Shown: one piece after another, positions 1 to 7,275 of the stretch
How the letters are laid out: every line of letters starts with the position of its first letter
How positions within the stretch are numbered: position 1 is the stretch's first letter
Source: Gammaproteobacteria bacterium
GTDB lineage: Bacteria > Pseudomonadota > Gammaproteobacteria > Pseudomonadales > Azotimanducaceae
Assembly: GCA_018667205.1 (NCBI GenBank)
Contig: JABIVN010000157.1
Location: forward strand, 1-29,462
Direction of reading: 5' to 3'
Length of the DNA: 29,462 nucleotides
Notes under the pieces: model-generated
Databases searched by the model: none
Seen by the model: the letters and a program-made list of their open reading frames with translations, nothing else
Told to the model about the DNA's origin: nothing
Made by a program: the position numbers and the translations under genes

Positions 1-2
1 CC

Positions 3-74
3 GACCTGGTTGTTTCGCCAGACATCCATCTGATTAGTGGTATTGCGCTGAAGTTCGAACTCACCAGGTCATGA
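3..74 (+). CDS. C-terminal tail of an unidentified gene (partial)
   Basis: One frame is open from the left edge to a TGA at 72-74 and gives about 23 residues (start DLVVSPDIHL, end FELTRS). The other two plus frames stop earlier. It could be the 3' end of a gene running into the window from the left, on the same strand as slyD. The stretch is too short to recognise a family, and an open frame of this size can occur by chance. Confidence 0.3.
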   Translation, partial: DLVVSPDIHLISGIALKFELTRS

Positions 75-96
75 TGTAAATGTACTTGGAGGGTAT

Positions 97-564
97 ATGA
101 AAGTTGAAGAACATGCCGTGGTGTTGATCCACTATGTGCTGACCAATGACGATGAAGAAGTGCTGGATTCCTCAGAGGGTCAGGAGCCCCTTGCCTACCT
201 GCATGGCACAGGCCATTTGATTCCAGGGTTGGAAGCACATTTGCTGGGTAAAGCAGCAGGTGACCAGCTGGATGTGACTGTTCAGCCAAATGATGGTTAC
301 GGTGAGTTTAACGAAGAACTGGTGCAGACAGTCTCTAGCGATGTGTTCGACGGTGTCGACGCCATCGAGCCCGGTATGCAGTTTCAGACCTCTAACGACG
401 ATGGCTCTGGTGGTGAGACTATTACGGTGATCAGTGTCGAAAATGACGAGGTCACTATTGACGGCAACCATCCTCTAGCTGGCGTTACCCTGCACTTCGC
501 TGTCGATATCGTGAACGTTAGAGAGGCTACCGCTGAAGAGCTCGAGCATGGACACGTTCACTAG
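97..564 (+). CDS. slyD: FKBP-type peptidyl-prolyl cis-trans isomerase, SlyD type
   Basis: A 155-residue cytoplasmic prolyl isomerase/chaperone. It has the SlyD layout: an FKBP N-terminal strand followed by DSS, then the HLIPGLE segment at about residues 40-46, an insert-in-flap chaperone domain at roughly 70-125, and a return to the FKBP fold. The start is well supported, with GGAGG five bases upstream of the ATG. The family folds proline-limited substrates and, in enterobacteria, carries nickel to hydrogenase through a long His/Cys tail. Here the tail is very short (ends HGHVH, no Cys), so a strong metal-storage role is unlikely. It is close to the average family length without the tail. The downstream gene is on the opposite strand, so it appears to be transcribed alone or with the truncated upstream gene. 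Confidence 0.93.
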   Translation: MKVEEHAVVLIHYVLTNDDEEVLDSSEGQEPLAYLHGTGHLIPGLEAHLLGKAAGDQLDVTVQPNDGYGEFNEELVQTVSSDVFDGVDAIEPGMQFQTSNDDGSGGETITVISVENDEVTIDGNHPLAGVTLHFAVDIVNVREATAEELEHGHVH

Positions 565-612
565 AGGGTGTTTGCTTAGGATCTGGATTCATGTCGGTTT
601 GTCTTGTGAAGC

Positions 613-948
613 CTAATCGGCCAGCCTGACAACTACCCCGGCGTTGGCAATGATAATCGAGTCCTTGCCATCGTCCCCGGGTATCTCTAGCCCGCCTTTC
701 TGAACTGTTATATTTACGGTACCGTACGGCAATGCCGCGGCGACACGGTTTGCATCTACTTTTTCCGGTTCCGGGACGCCGATCAGCAGATCAATGAACA
801 TGTCTTCAGCGGTTTTTCCGAGGGGTGCAAAAAAGTGAAGGCTGGAATGATGGATTGCATCGAACACGGCTCTTTCTGCTGCTTGTGTATAGTCCCCGCC
901 ATGCACGTCTGTGCCCATACCCATTTCAGTAACGTATCTCGTTTTCAT
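613..948 (-). CDS. Lin0512 family protein
   Basis: A 111-residue soluble protein with no signal peptide. The N-terminal region reads EMGMGTDVHGGDYTQAA, and a central stretch contains LLIGVPEPEKVD followed by a glycine-rich C-terminal half. These match what I know of the Lin0512 family (named after a Listeria protein), a small conserved bacterial family without an assigned reaction. The ATG at 948 has a GAG about nine bases upstream. It is divergent from the luciferase-like gene at 1015, with only 66 bases between them, so they may share a control region. I assign no function. The family call is from sequence memory, not a search. Confidence 0.75.
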   Translation of the reverse strand: MKTRYVTEMGMGTDVHGGDYTQAAERAVFDAIHHSSLHFFAPLGKTAEDMFIDLLIGVPEPEKVDANRVAAALPYGTVNITVQKGGLEIPGDDGKDSIIIANAGVVVRLAD

Positions 949-1014
949 CAGTAAACTCTATTATTCTTAGGATGTTAATAACCGTAATGTAGCAACCCGT
1001 AAGGAGTAAAGACA

Positions 1015-1899
1015 ATGAAGATTGGTGCTGTATTTCCCCATTTGGAAATTGGACACGACCCGGTAGTCATTCGTGATTGGGCGCAGGCTGCAGAAGAAAT
1101 TGGTTATTCGCATTTGTTGGTCTATGACCATGTTATTGGCGCGGAGCACGAAGGCCGGAAACCCAAACTTTGGGGGCCTTATACAGAGGAGTCCTCTTTC
1201 CACGAACTGTTTGTGTTGTTCGGTTATTTTGCGGCATGTACGAAACGGGTTGGTTTGGCGAGCGGTGTGCTGATTCTCCCCCAACGTCAAACTGTGTTAG
1301 TTGCCAAGCAAGCGGCGGAAGTTGACATTCTGTCGGGCGGTCGGTTGCGACTTGGTGTCGGAACCGGTTGGAATTATGTCGAATACGACAGTCTTAATGA
1401 GCGCTTCACCAATCGCGGTCGTCGGCAGGTCGAACAGGTCGAGTTGTTGAGGAAGCTTTGGCAGGAGCCCGTCGTCAGTTATGACGGTGAATATCACAAG
1501 GTGGAAAGGGCTGGGCTAAAACCATTACCTGGCAGGCAGATCCCAATCTGGTTCGGCGGGTTTTCTGATGTGGTGTTCAAGCGGGCCGCAGAAATTGGCG
1601 ACGGGTTTATCTTTGGAAGTGGTCAGAAAGAAAACCTTGAGGCGATGAACCTACTGCAGGGCTATCTTGACGCTAACGAACGGACCCTTGATGAATTTGG
1701 CGTTGAGGCCCTGCTTAATTATCAGTCTGGACCTGATAAATGGGTACAGGAAGTGCAATCTTGGCAGGATATTGGTGCGGAGTATGTATCTATGCGGGGT
1801 ATGGCCCTGAGGGGTCAGGGTGAAGGCCTGAAGTCCCCCCAAGAGCACATCGACATCCTGTCAACCTACTGGGCAGAGGTTGGTGAATTTGCTGGCTAA
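1015..1899 (+). CDS. LLM-class (luciferase-like) flavin/F420-dependent oxidoreductase
   Basis: A 294-residue TIM-barrel enzyme of the bacterial luciferase-like superfamily. Visible landmarks are the opening strand MKIGAVFPH, SHLLVYDHV at about 33-41, GVLILPQRQTVLVAKQAAEVD at about 84-104, the family-typical SGGRLRLGVGTGWN at about 107-120, and PLPGRQIPIWFGG at about 171-183. Relatives oxidise or reduce small organic substrates with reduced FMN or F420. The length and motifs fit the group usually labelled F420-dependent, but no F420 biosynthesis gene is in the window, so FMN remains possible. An AAGGAG lies ten bases upstream of the ATG. The gene ends in a four-base convergent overlap with the RND pump (1896-1899). 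Substrate unknown. Confidence 0.85.
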   Translation: MKIGAVFPHLEIGHDPVVIRDWAQAAEEIGYSHLLVYDHVIGAEHEGRKPKLWGPYTEESSFHELFVLFGYFAACTKRVGLASGVLILPQRQTVLVAKQAAEVDILSGGRLRLGVGTGWNYVEYDSLNERFTNRGRRQVEQVELLRKLWQEPVVSYDGEYHKVERAGLKPLPGRQIPIWFGGFSDVVFKRAAEIGDGFIFGSGQKENLEAMNLLQGYLDANERTLDEFGVEALLNYQSGPDKWVQEVQSWQDIGAEYVSMRGMALRGQGEGLKSPQEHIDILSTYWAEVGEFAG

Positions 1900-4800
1900 C
1901 CTGGTATTGGCGCCAACCCTCTGAATCGTCTGAACAGGTTGCCGAGATCATTCATGATCAGGTAGCCGCTGGGCACGACCAGCAGGGTCACGACGGTCGC
2001 AAAGAGCACCCCGAAAGCCAGAGATGACGCCATCGGCACCAGAAATTGCGCCTGCACAGACTTGTTAAACATCAGCGGCGTTAGACCCGCAAAAGTGGTG
2101 AGTGATGTCAGCACTATCGGTCGACATCGCGAGACTGATGCATTGACCACCGCGTCAAAGATAGAATCACCGCGGCTTCTCCTGTCATTGACGCCATGTA
2201 CAAGTACCAGAGAAGAATTCACTACGACCCCAGATGCAGCAATAAACCCAAGGACCGACATCATCGCCAGCCCCGATAAAAACCCCAAGTTTTTCATGAT
2301 CAAATGCCCCCAGATGGCACCAACCAATGCGAAAGGGATAACGCTCATAATGATCAAAGGCTGTGAATAAGACTTAAGCGGTATCGCCAGGAGCGTAAAA
2401 ATAACAAACAGGGCCATCGCAAAAAAAGGCACGATTGAGGCAAGCGATTCGCGCTGACTAGCCTGTTCACCCTCCAGGCGGTAAGTTACTCGAGGGAAGG
2501 GTGCCATTAATTCCTGAATGTGGCCTGAGCGAAGGTCGTCGATGACTTCATTAGCCGTGATCTGGGTGCGATCGACGTCAGCAACGACATTAACCACGCG
2601 CCTGCTGTTGGCCCGGCGTATGGTCGAAAACCCTCGTCCAAGGCTGGCCTCACCTACGGTGGCGAAGGGGACTTCTGATCCATCAGGCGTTCTGATTCGC
2701 ATGCTATCCAGAGAACCAAGGGAGCTGCGCTCTTTATCAGTATACCGAACCATTACTCTGACATCATCTCGGCCACGTTGTATGCGCTGAGCCTCCTCGC
2801 CGTAAAATGCTTGTCTGACCTGTCGAGCGAGACTGCTGAGGGTCAATCCCAATGATTCGCCTGATGGCAGGATCGACAACTTCAGCTCCTGCTTGCCTGA
2901 CCGGAAAGAATCTGTGATATCGACCACGCCAGGATACGCTGCCAGCTTGTAGCGTAGTTTTGCAGCAACGATTCGAAGTTCTTCGACATTGTTGCCTTCA
3001 AGTTGTATATCGATATCGTTACCAGCAGAAAAAAGTGATGAATTGAACTTGAGCTCCACGGCATCCGGTATAGGGCCGTTGGATTCACGCCAGAGGTCGG
3101 CAACCTGACGGGTTTTGATGTCACGGGTCTGGCTGGGCGTTAGCTGCAGGACGATTTCACCCACATGGCCGTTTGCCGTACTCCCACCACCAGCGCTGCT
3201 CGAAGATGGTCCGTTACCGCCACTGAGCTGGCTGCCAATGGCCGCTAGAAGGTGGGTCACCGGGGGGGCAGACGGATATTGCTCATTGAGTTGTTGTTTG
3301 ACTTTGTTAGCCGAGGCCTCGAGTGTCTTGATGGCGTCGTTGGTTATTTTTGCCGGAGTGCCGAGCGGCATCGTCAGTTTTGCCACCACCTGATCGGACG
3401 CCAGTGGAGGGAAAAAAGAAAATGGCAGGCGCCCGCTTGCTAAGATGGCGATCGCTGACATCAAAGCCACGAATGCGATGGCTGCCGTCAGGTAACGGGC
3501 TCGGATAGCAGCCTCAGCGACCCGTTTGAATTGATTCTTGATGACATGTTCTAGCCCGTTGGCGAATCGAGCCTGAAGACTGATAATTTTTTTGGCTACA
3601 GGTGCGAAAAACCCAGCCAGGTGTATCGCGAATAGAATGCTGGCTAAACCAATCGCAAGTCCGACATATGAACGGACATCCCACGCGACGCCAAGCAAGA
3701 GTACCGCGCAAATGGGTAGTAACATCAATGCGACCTCACCGGCCTCTGTTTTTACCTTGGAGTGACCCAAGTGGGCAGGAAGAATCAGTTGAGACTCTAT
3801 AAGTGAGAAGACGAGGCATGAAAGCACCACAGTCGCCATGACCCCCATTATTTGCCCCATGAAACCGACCCCCAGGAGCAATGGCGTGAACACTGCAACG
3901 GTTGTCAAAACACCGAAGGTAACGGGTATCGTAACCCGCTGTGCCCCTTCAATCGCGCCCTGCAGCTGATCTGCACCTTCCTGATGGCGGGAATGAACGC
4001 TCTCCCCAACGACGATCGCATCGTCTACCAAAATTCCCAGAACGAGGATAAAGCCAAACAGGGAAATGACATCAATCGAGAGTCCAAGCGCATTGGTCAG
4101 GAAGAAAGCGCCCAAGAATGCCACCGGCACACCCAAGCTGACCCAGAAGGCGAGCCTGGGTCTGAGGAACAGCGCCAATAAAATCAGCACCATCAGAAAT
4201 CCTTGCCGACCACTCTGAAGCAATGTGTCGAGGCGATCCTGGAGCATGGTCGAGCCATCATTCCAAACCGTTAGCGTGACCCCCTCGGGCAGCCGGGGCT
4301 GGACGTCATGAATATATTGTTTCACCGTTTGGGCAATGTGCTGCACGTCCTGCGCACCCATTCTGTCTACCCGAATAAGCGCCGCTGACTTGCCGTTGAA
4401 ACGTAGTAGCTGATCAGTATCGGCGAAGCCATCAACCACCGATGCGACGTCTTTCAGATAAAGTCGAGTGCCGTCAGCACGGGTTTGAACAACCAGGTTC
4501 TCAAATTCTTCTCCACTGTAGGCCTGGCCCTTGGTTCTGAGCAGTATTTCTCCTGCATTAGTCTTTATAGAACCACCGGGCAGATCCAGTGATCCTGTTC
4601 TTACCGCTTTCGCAACGTCATCGAAGGTTAGTCCATAACGCCTGAGTGATGTTTCGGAGGTTTCAATGGAAATCTCATAGGGCCGTGTATTTGAAACGCT
4701 TGCCTGGGTGACGCCGGGTAACAGAGTGATGTCGTCTCGTATCTGCTGAGCGATTTCCTTTAACGTCTTTTCGTCATTGGGTCCGGTGATAGCAAGATCC

Positions 4801-5213
4801 ATTACGTTGCGTTGTGGTGTCGCCAGTGTCGTGATGGGTTTTTCTGTTTCTGCGGGAAAGGTGTCGATTGAATCAACGCGATTTTTCACATCATCCAGTG
4901 CTTTGGATTTGTCAGCGTCTTCAAAAAGTTCGACCGAGACAGAGCAGATACCTTCGCTGGCATTGGATCGAATGTGCTTGATACCTTCGATGCCTTCCAG
5001 TTCTTCTTCGATTCGGACGCAGACACCTTCTTCGACTTCCTCGGGCGCGGCGCCAAGGTAGGGAACAGTAATGCTGATAATGGGAATATCGATATCAGGA
5101 AAGGGTTTGGTCGGCATAGATGGAATGCTTACCAGGCCCGCGAGTATGATCAGACCCATCAGCAGGTTGGCTGCGACGTGGTTGTTTCCAAACCAGGCGA
5201 TGATTGGCTTCAT
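1896..5213 (-). CDS. RND-family efflux pump, inner-membrane permease (AcrB/HAE1 type)
   Basis: A 1105-residue proton-driven exporter of the AcrB superfamily, inner membrane. N-terminal helix at about 13-32, periplasmic porter domain about 33-335, TM2-6 about 336-480, second porter loop about 600-925, TM8-12 about 926-1090. The proton-relay Asp pair is present in TM4 (LGILVDDAIVV, D397/D398). The TM10 lysine of classical AcrB is not evident: the matching segment reads ASGVVVNSSLVLV, a form I know from other HAE1-like clades. The protein is longer than the usual 1020-1050 residues, partly from two extra hydrophobic stretches at about 494-512 and 516-536 and a Gly/Ser-rich loop at about 663-682. 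Its ATG overlaps the stop of the membrane fusion gene by four bases (ATGA), indicating translational coupling. No outer-membrane channel gene is adjacent, so it probably uses a TolC encoded elsewhere. Confidence 0.95.
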   Translation of the reverse strand: MKPIIAWFGNNHVAANLLMGLIILAGLVSIPSMPTKPFPDIDIPIISITVPYLGAAPEEVEEGVCVRIEEELEGIEGIKHIRSNASEGICSVSVELFEDADKSKALDDVKNRVDSIDTFPAETEKPITTLATPQRNVMDLAITGPNDEKTLKEIAQQIRDDITLLPGVTQASVSNTRPYEISIETSETSLRRYGLTFDDVAKAVRTGSLDLPGGSIKTNAGEILLRTKGQAYSGEEFENLVVQTRADGTRLYLKDVASVVDGFADTDQLLRFNGKSAALIRVDRMGAQDVQHIAQTVKQYIHDVQPRLPEGVTLTVWNDGSTMLQDRLDTLLQSGRQGFLMVLILLALFLRPRLAFWVSLGVPVAFLGAFFLTNALGLSIDVISLFGFILVLGILVDDAIVVGESVHSRHQEGADQLQGAIEGAQRVTIPVTFGVLTTVAVFTPLLLGVGFMGQIMGVMATVVLSCLVFSLIESQLILPAHLGHSKVKTEAGEVALMLLPICAVLLLGVAWDVRSYVGLAIGLASILFAIHLAGFFAPVAKKIISLQARFANGLEHVIKNQFKRVAEAAIRARYLTAAIAFVALMSAIAILASGRLPFSFFPPLASDQVVAKLTMPLGTPAKITNDAIKTLEASANKVKQQLNEQYPSAPPVTHLLAAIGSQLSGGNGPSSSSAGGGSTANGHVGEIVLQLTPSQTRDIKTRQVADLWRESNGPIPDAVELKFNSSLFSAGNDIDIQLEGNNVEELRIVAAKLRYKLAAYPGVVDITDSFRSGKQELKLSILPSGESLGLTLSSLARQVRQAFYGEEAQRIQRGRDDVRVMVRYTDKERSSLGSLDSMRIRTPDGSEVPFATVGEASLGRGFSTIRRANSRRVVNVVADVDRTQITANEVIDDLRSGHIQELMAPFPRVTYRLEGEQASQRESLASIVPFFAMALFVIFTLLAIPLKSYSQPLIIMSVIPFALVGAIWGHLIMKNLGFLSGLAMMSVLGFIAASGVVVNSSLVLVHGVNDRRSRGDSIFDAVVNASVSRCRPIVLTSLTTFAGLTPLMFNKSVQAQFLVPMASSLAFGVLFATVVTLLVVPSGYLIMNDLGNLFRRFRGLAPIPG

Positions 5214-6373
5214 TTGGATACCTGCAATTCAGGCGCTGGCGCGGGCTTGACCAGCATCCCCTCAATGGCGTTGCTTACCGTGGAAAGGCAGACTGTCTCA
5301 CGGGCATTGATGCCGGCGGAAATATAAACCTTTTCGCCGACGGTACGCAGGATCTCCACATCGCGGAACTGAAGGCGATTGTCTTTGCCAACCACATAAA
5401 CCTGCTTATTGGTTTGCATCGCCGACCGCGGCAGGACGAAGACATTGCCGATTGCACGACCGATGATTTCTGCCTCAACGAAAAGCCCGACCGCTAGTGG
5501 CGGCCTATCGTTTTTTGTCTCATAAGGAGACTCTACCTGAGCAATGACAGTAATCATTCGCGTTTTCGAATCTATTTCTCCCTCAGTTCTGACAATCTCG
5601 CCCCGCCAAGTGTGTTGTTTCCCTGCGAACTGGGCCCTTAGTATCACTTCTGGTCTTTGCTGCCCGGTGATTTGGCTGGCCAGGGGCAACTCGAGGTGAG
5701 CGAGTTCTTCGTCGTGAATAGGCAGTCGGACTTCAGCGATGTCCGTGGCATACAAGTTGGCCATGGGTGTTCCTCTATTGACGAACTGGCCGATATCTAC
5801 GTGCTCTGAACGAATCCTGCCATCGTATGGTGCGGTAATTTTAGTTCTGGACAAGTCCCTTTCGGCCCGGGAAAGCCTCGCCCTCGCTTCTCTAAGCGAA
5901 GCTTGTGCGAAGCGCAGCCTATTGAGAGCATCGTCTTGGTTTGACTGGCTGGTTGACTGTTTTCGGGCGAGGTCTAGCTGACGATCGTAGGCTTTTTTAG
6001 CGTTGTCCAATTCACTACCGGCAGATGCCAGGCTAGCTCTGGCTTGCTCCAGGGCAACTTCATAGTCCAGAGGATCAATGACCAGCAGCAAATCATCTTT
6101 TTTGAAGAAGCCCCCTGAGACCATCGATTTTGAAATCGCGATGACCCTGCCCGAGACCTCTGGAATCAAATCGCTTTCAGTTCTGGGTAGAACCGTACCG
6201 TGTGTGATCGAGGTCAGTTGGACCGACTGGCTGGCCGCCTCCCAGATTCGAACTAGGGGTGCGGATGAGGGCGGTGCCTGTGGTTCCAGTTTTGGTCCTG
6301 TGAGGATGATGAGGGCAGCTAGACCTACGCCCAAGACGACGACGATGATAGGGGCAATGAAGCGTTTAATCAT
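5210..6373 (-). CDS. RND efflux membrane fusion protein (periplasmic adaptor, HlyD/AcrA type)
   Basis: A 387-residue adaptor that links the RND pump to an outer-membrane channel. An uncleaved-looking N-terminal membrane anchor (residues about 4-26) has no lipobox. Then come a first lipoyl half (PEVSGRVIAI, about 71-80), an alpha-helical hairpin rich in Ala/Arg/Gln/Leu at about 102-176, the second lipoyl half (APYDGRIRSEHVDIGQFVNRG, about 181-201) and a beta-barrel. It is the first gene of a two-gene operon with the pump. Upstream lie 491 non-coding bases that include a TetR-type palindrome at 6500-6515, the most likely control point. A GGA lies about nine bases before the ATG. The closing region with QTNKQVYVVGKDN matches the membrane-proximal domain. 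Confidence 0.93.
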   Translation of the reverse strand: MIKRFIAPIIVVVLGVGLAALIILTGPKLEPQAPPSSAPLVRIWEAASQSVQLTSITHGTVLPRTESDLIPEVSGRVIAISKSMVSGGFFKKDDLLLVIDPLDYEVALEQARASLASAGSELDNAKKAYDRQLDLARKQSTSQSNQDDALNRLRFAQASLREARARLSRAERDLSRTKITAPYDGRIRSEHVDIGQFVNRGTPMANLYATDIAEVRLPIHDEELAHLELPLASQITGQQRPEVILRAQFAGKQHTWRGEIVRTEGEIDSKTRMITVIAQVESPYETKNDRPPLAVGLFVEAEIIGRAIGNVFVLPRSAMQTNKQVYVVGKDNRLQFRDVEILRTVGEKVYISAGINARETVCLSTVSNAIEGMLVKPAPAPELQVSK

Positions 6374-6499
6374 GATGTTGTTCCGCAGCTAGGAGCGCGA
6401 ATGGTTCGGCTGGATAGCTGATGAGTTGGCCGAAACGACCGTAAATAATGCTTTCCCTGATCCGACGTTTGATCGTGTAAAGAGCCCGATTGAACAAGT

Positions 6500-6515
6500 A
6501 AGTGTGCGCTCACTT
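6500..6515. promoter_or_regulatory. TetR-type operator candidate upstream of the RND operon
   Basis: AAGTGTGCGCTCACTT is a 16-bp dyad in which 7 of 8 base pairs are symmetric (AAGTGnGCGCnCACTT). This is very close to the AGTGAGCGCTCACT style of site used by many TetR-family repressors of efflux pumps. It lies 127 bases upstream of the membrane fusion start, where a repressor could block transcription. No tetR gene is present in the window, so the regulator would act in trans. Confidence 0.6.
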
Positions 6516-6726
6516 TCTTTTATCTCCCTCATTAAAGGTAACACTCTCCCATTGATCGGTTGAACGCAACGATCGAAATCGAAGTCGTGTGGTCAATCAA
6601 AGGCGCCGGCATCAGCAAGTTCAGCAGGCAGGTTGTGCTTGACCCCGAGACGTGTCATTCAGTTTGCGACCAACGCTCAATCTCGCCCAGGCGGTCATCC
6701 GTTAAACCCAACGCTGGTTTGATCGG

Positions 6727-6744
6727 TGCAATGTATACATCGCA
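6727..6744. promoter_or_regulatory. ATGTATACAT-centred operator candidate
   Basis: TGCAATGTATACATCGCA is an 18-bp palindrome with a perfect ten-base core (ATGTATACAT) and TGC/GCA ends; only one symmetric pair fails. It lies 121 bases before the ATG at 6865. Symmetric sites of this type with a central GTATAC are bound by GntR- and TetR-family regulators. No such regulator is encoded nearby. Confidence 0.5.
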
Positions 6745-6864
6745 AACATGCGGCGCAAGCTTTTTATAAGTGCAGAAATGCTGCCGTCGAAGTCTGACCT
6801 CGTGACGTCGCGGAAGTGCATTTTCCTGATAGTGTTAGGTTTTACGCCAAAGCGGAGAAAAAAG

Positions 6865-6954
6865 ATGGCTAAACAACAGGTAGCTAAGAAACAGGTAGCT
6901 AAGAAACAGGTAGCCAAGAAACAGGTAGCCAAGAAACAGATAGCTAAAAAACAG
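6865..6954 (+). repeat. Six tandem 15-bp units encoding VAKKQ
   Basis: Six in-frame 15-base units lie end to end: one variant (ATGGCTAAACAACAG), two identical GTAGCTAAGAAACAG, two identical GTAGCCAAGAAACAG, and a final variant beginning ATAGCT. The pairs of identical copies suggest duplication by slippage or unequal exchange after the units had begun to diverge. The array forms the N-terminal tail of the small barrel protein. Confidence 0.95.
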
Positions 6955-7275
6955 TTGGTGCTTGTGTTAAGTGAACCGGCTGAGGGAGAGACAGACGAAT
7001 TTAACCGATACTATGAAAACCTGCATCTTGATGAGGTCCTTGAAACAACGGGATGGAAGACGGCCCAGCGTTACCAATTAGTTGAGCAAGCCGGGCAGGA
7101 GTGCCCGCTGCCTTACCTGGCGGTGTATGAGGCAGAATCTGTTGAGGGGAAATCCGCGATCGCCAGGATGAATGAAACCCGGTCGCAGCGACAGCAAAGC
7201 GGATCACTAAACCGGCGAACTGCCGGCGCCTGGGTATTCGAGGCGATTGGCCCAGAACATAAAAAGGAGCGTTAA
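6865..7275 (+). CDS. Small dimeric alpha/beta-barrel-like protein with VAKKQ-repeat N-terminus
   Basis: A 136-residue protein. I chose the ATG at 6865 because GGAG sits seven bases upstream and the frame to the left has no recognisable sequence. Residues 1-30 are six five-residue repeats (VAKKQ type), highly basic and probably disordered or helical. The rest resembles the EthD/DUF4286-like ferredoxin-fold group: a strand (LVLVLSEPAEG), the segment FNRYYENLHLDEVLETTGWKTAQRY at about 48-72, then PYLAVYEAES. Members are small dimeric enzymes or binding proteins, often beside oxidoreductases. Its stop codon touches the start of the CurA-like reductase at 7276, so the two are co-transcribed and probably act in one pathway. 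The function is not established. Confidence 0.78.
   Translation: MAKQQVAKKQVAKKQVAKKQVAKKQIAKKQLVLVLSEPAEGETDEFNRYYENLHLDEVLETTGWKTAQRYQLVEQAGQECPLPYLAVYEAESVEGKSAIARMNETRSQRQQSGSLNRRTAGAWVFEAIGPEHKKER

Larger units (their letters stand above)
6374..6864. other. 491-base intergenic control region between divergent units
   Basis: No convincing gene is present on either strand. The stretch separates the minus-strand RND operon from the plus-strand barrel/reductase pair and contains two near-perfect palindromes, annotated separately at 6500-6515 and 6727-6744. Their positions suggest that one controls each divergent unit. I could not pick sigma-70 promoter boxes with confidence. The open frame continuing upstream of 6865 (to 6748) is likely non-coding, because a better ribosome site lies just before 6865. 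Confidence 0.6.

Noticed and set aside
1907..1916. TTGGCGCCAA palindrome
   Set aside because: Ten bases inside the coding end of the RND pump; likely chance.
3115..5061. Several plus-strand open frames opposite the RND pump
   Set aside because: Shadows of the 1105-residue minus-strand gene, low-complexity translations, no ribosome sites.
6702..6932. Minus-strand open frame with repeated ATCFL units opposite the VAKKQ array
   Set aside because: It is the antisense of the repeat array; the plus-strand frame has a ribosome site and matches a fold family, whereas this one has neither.
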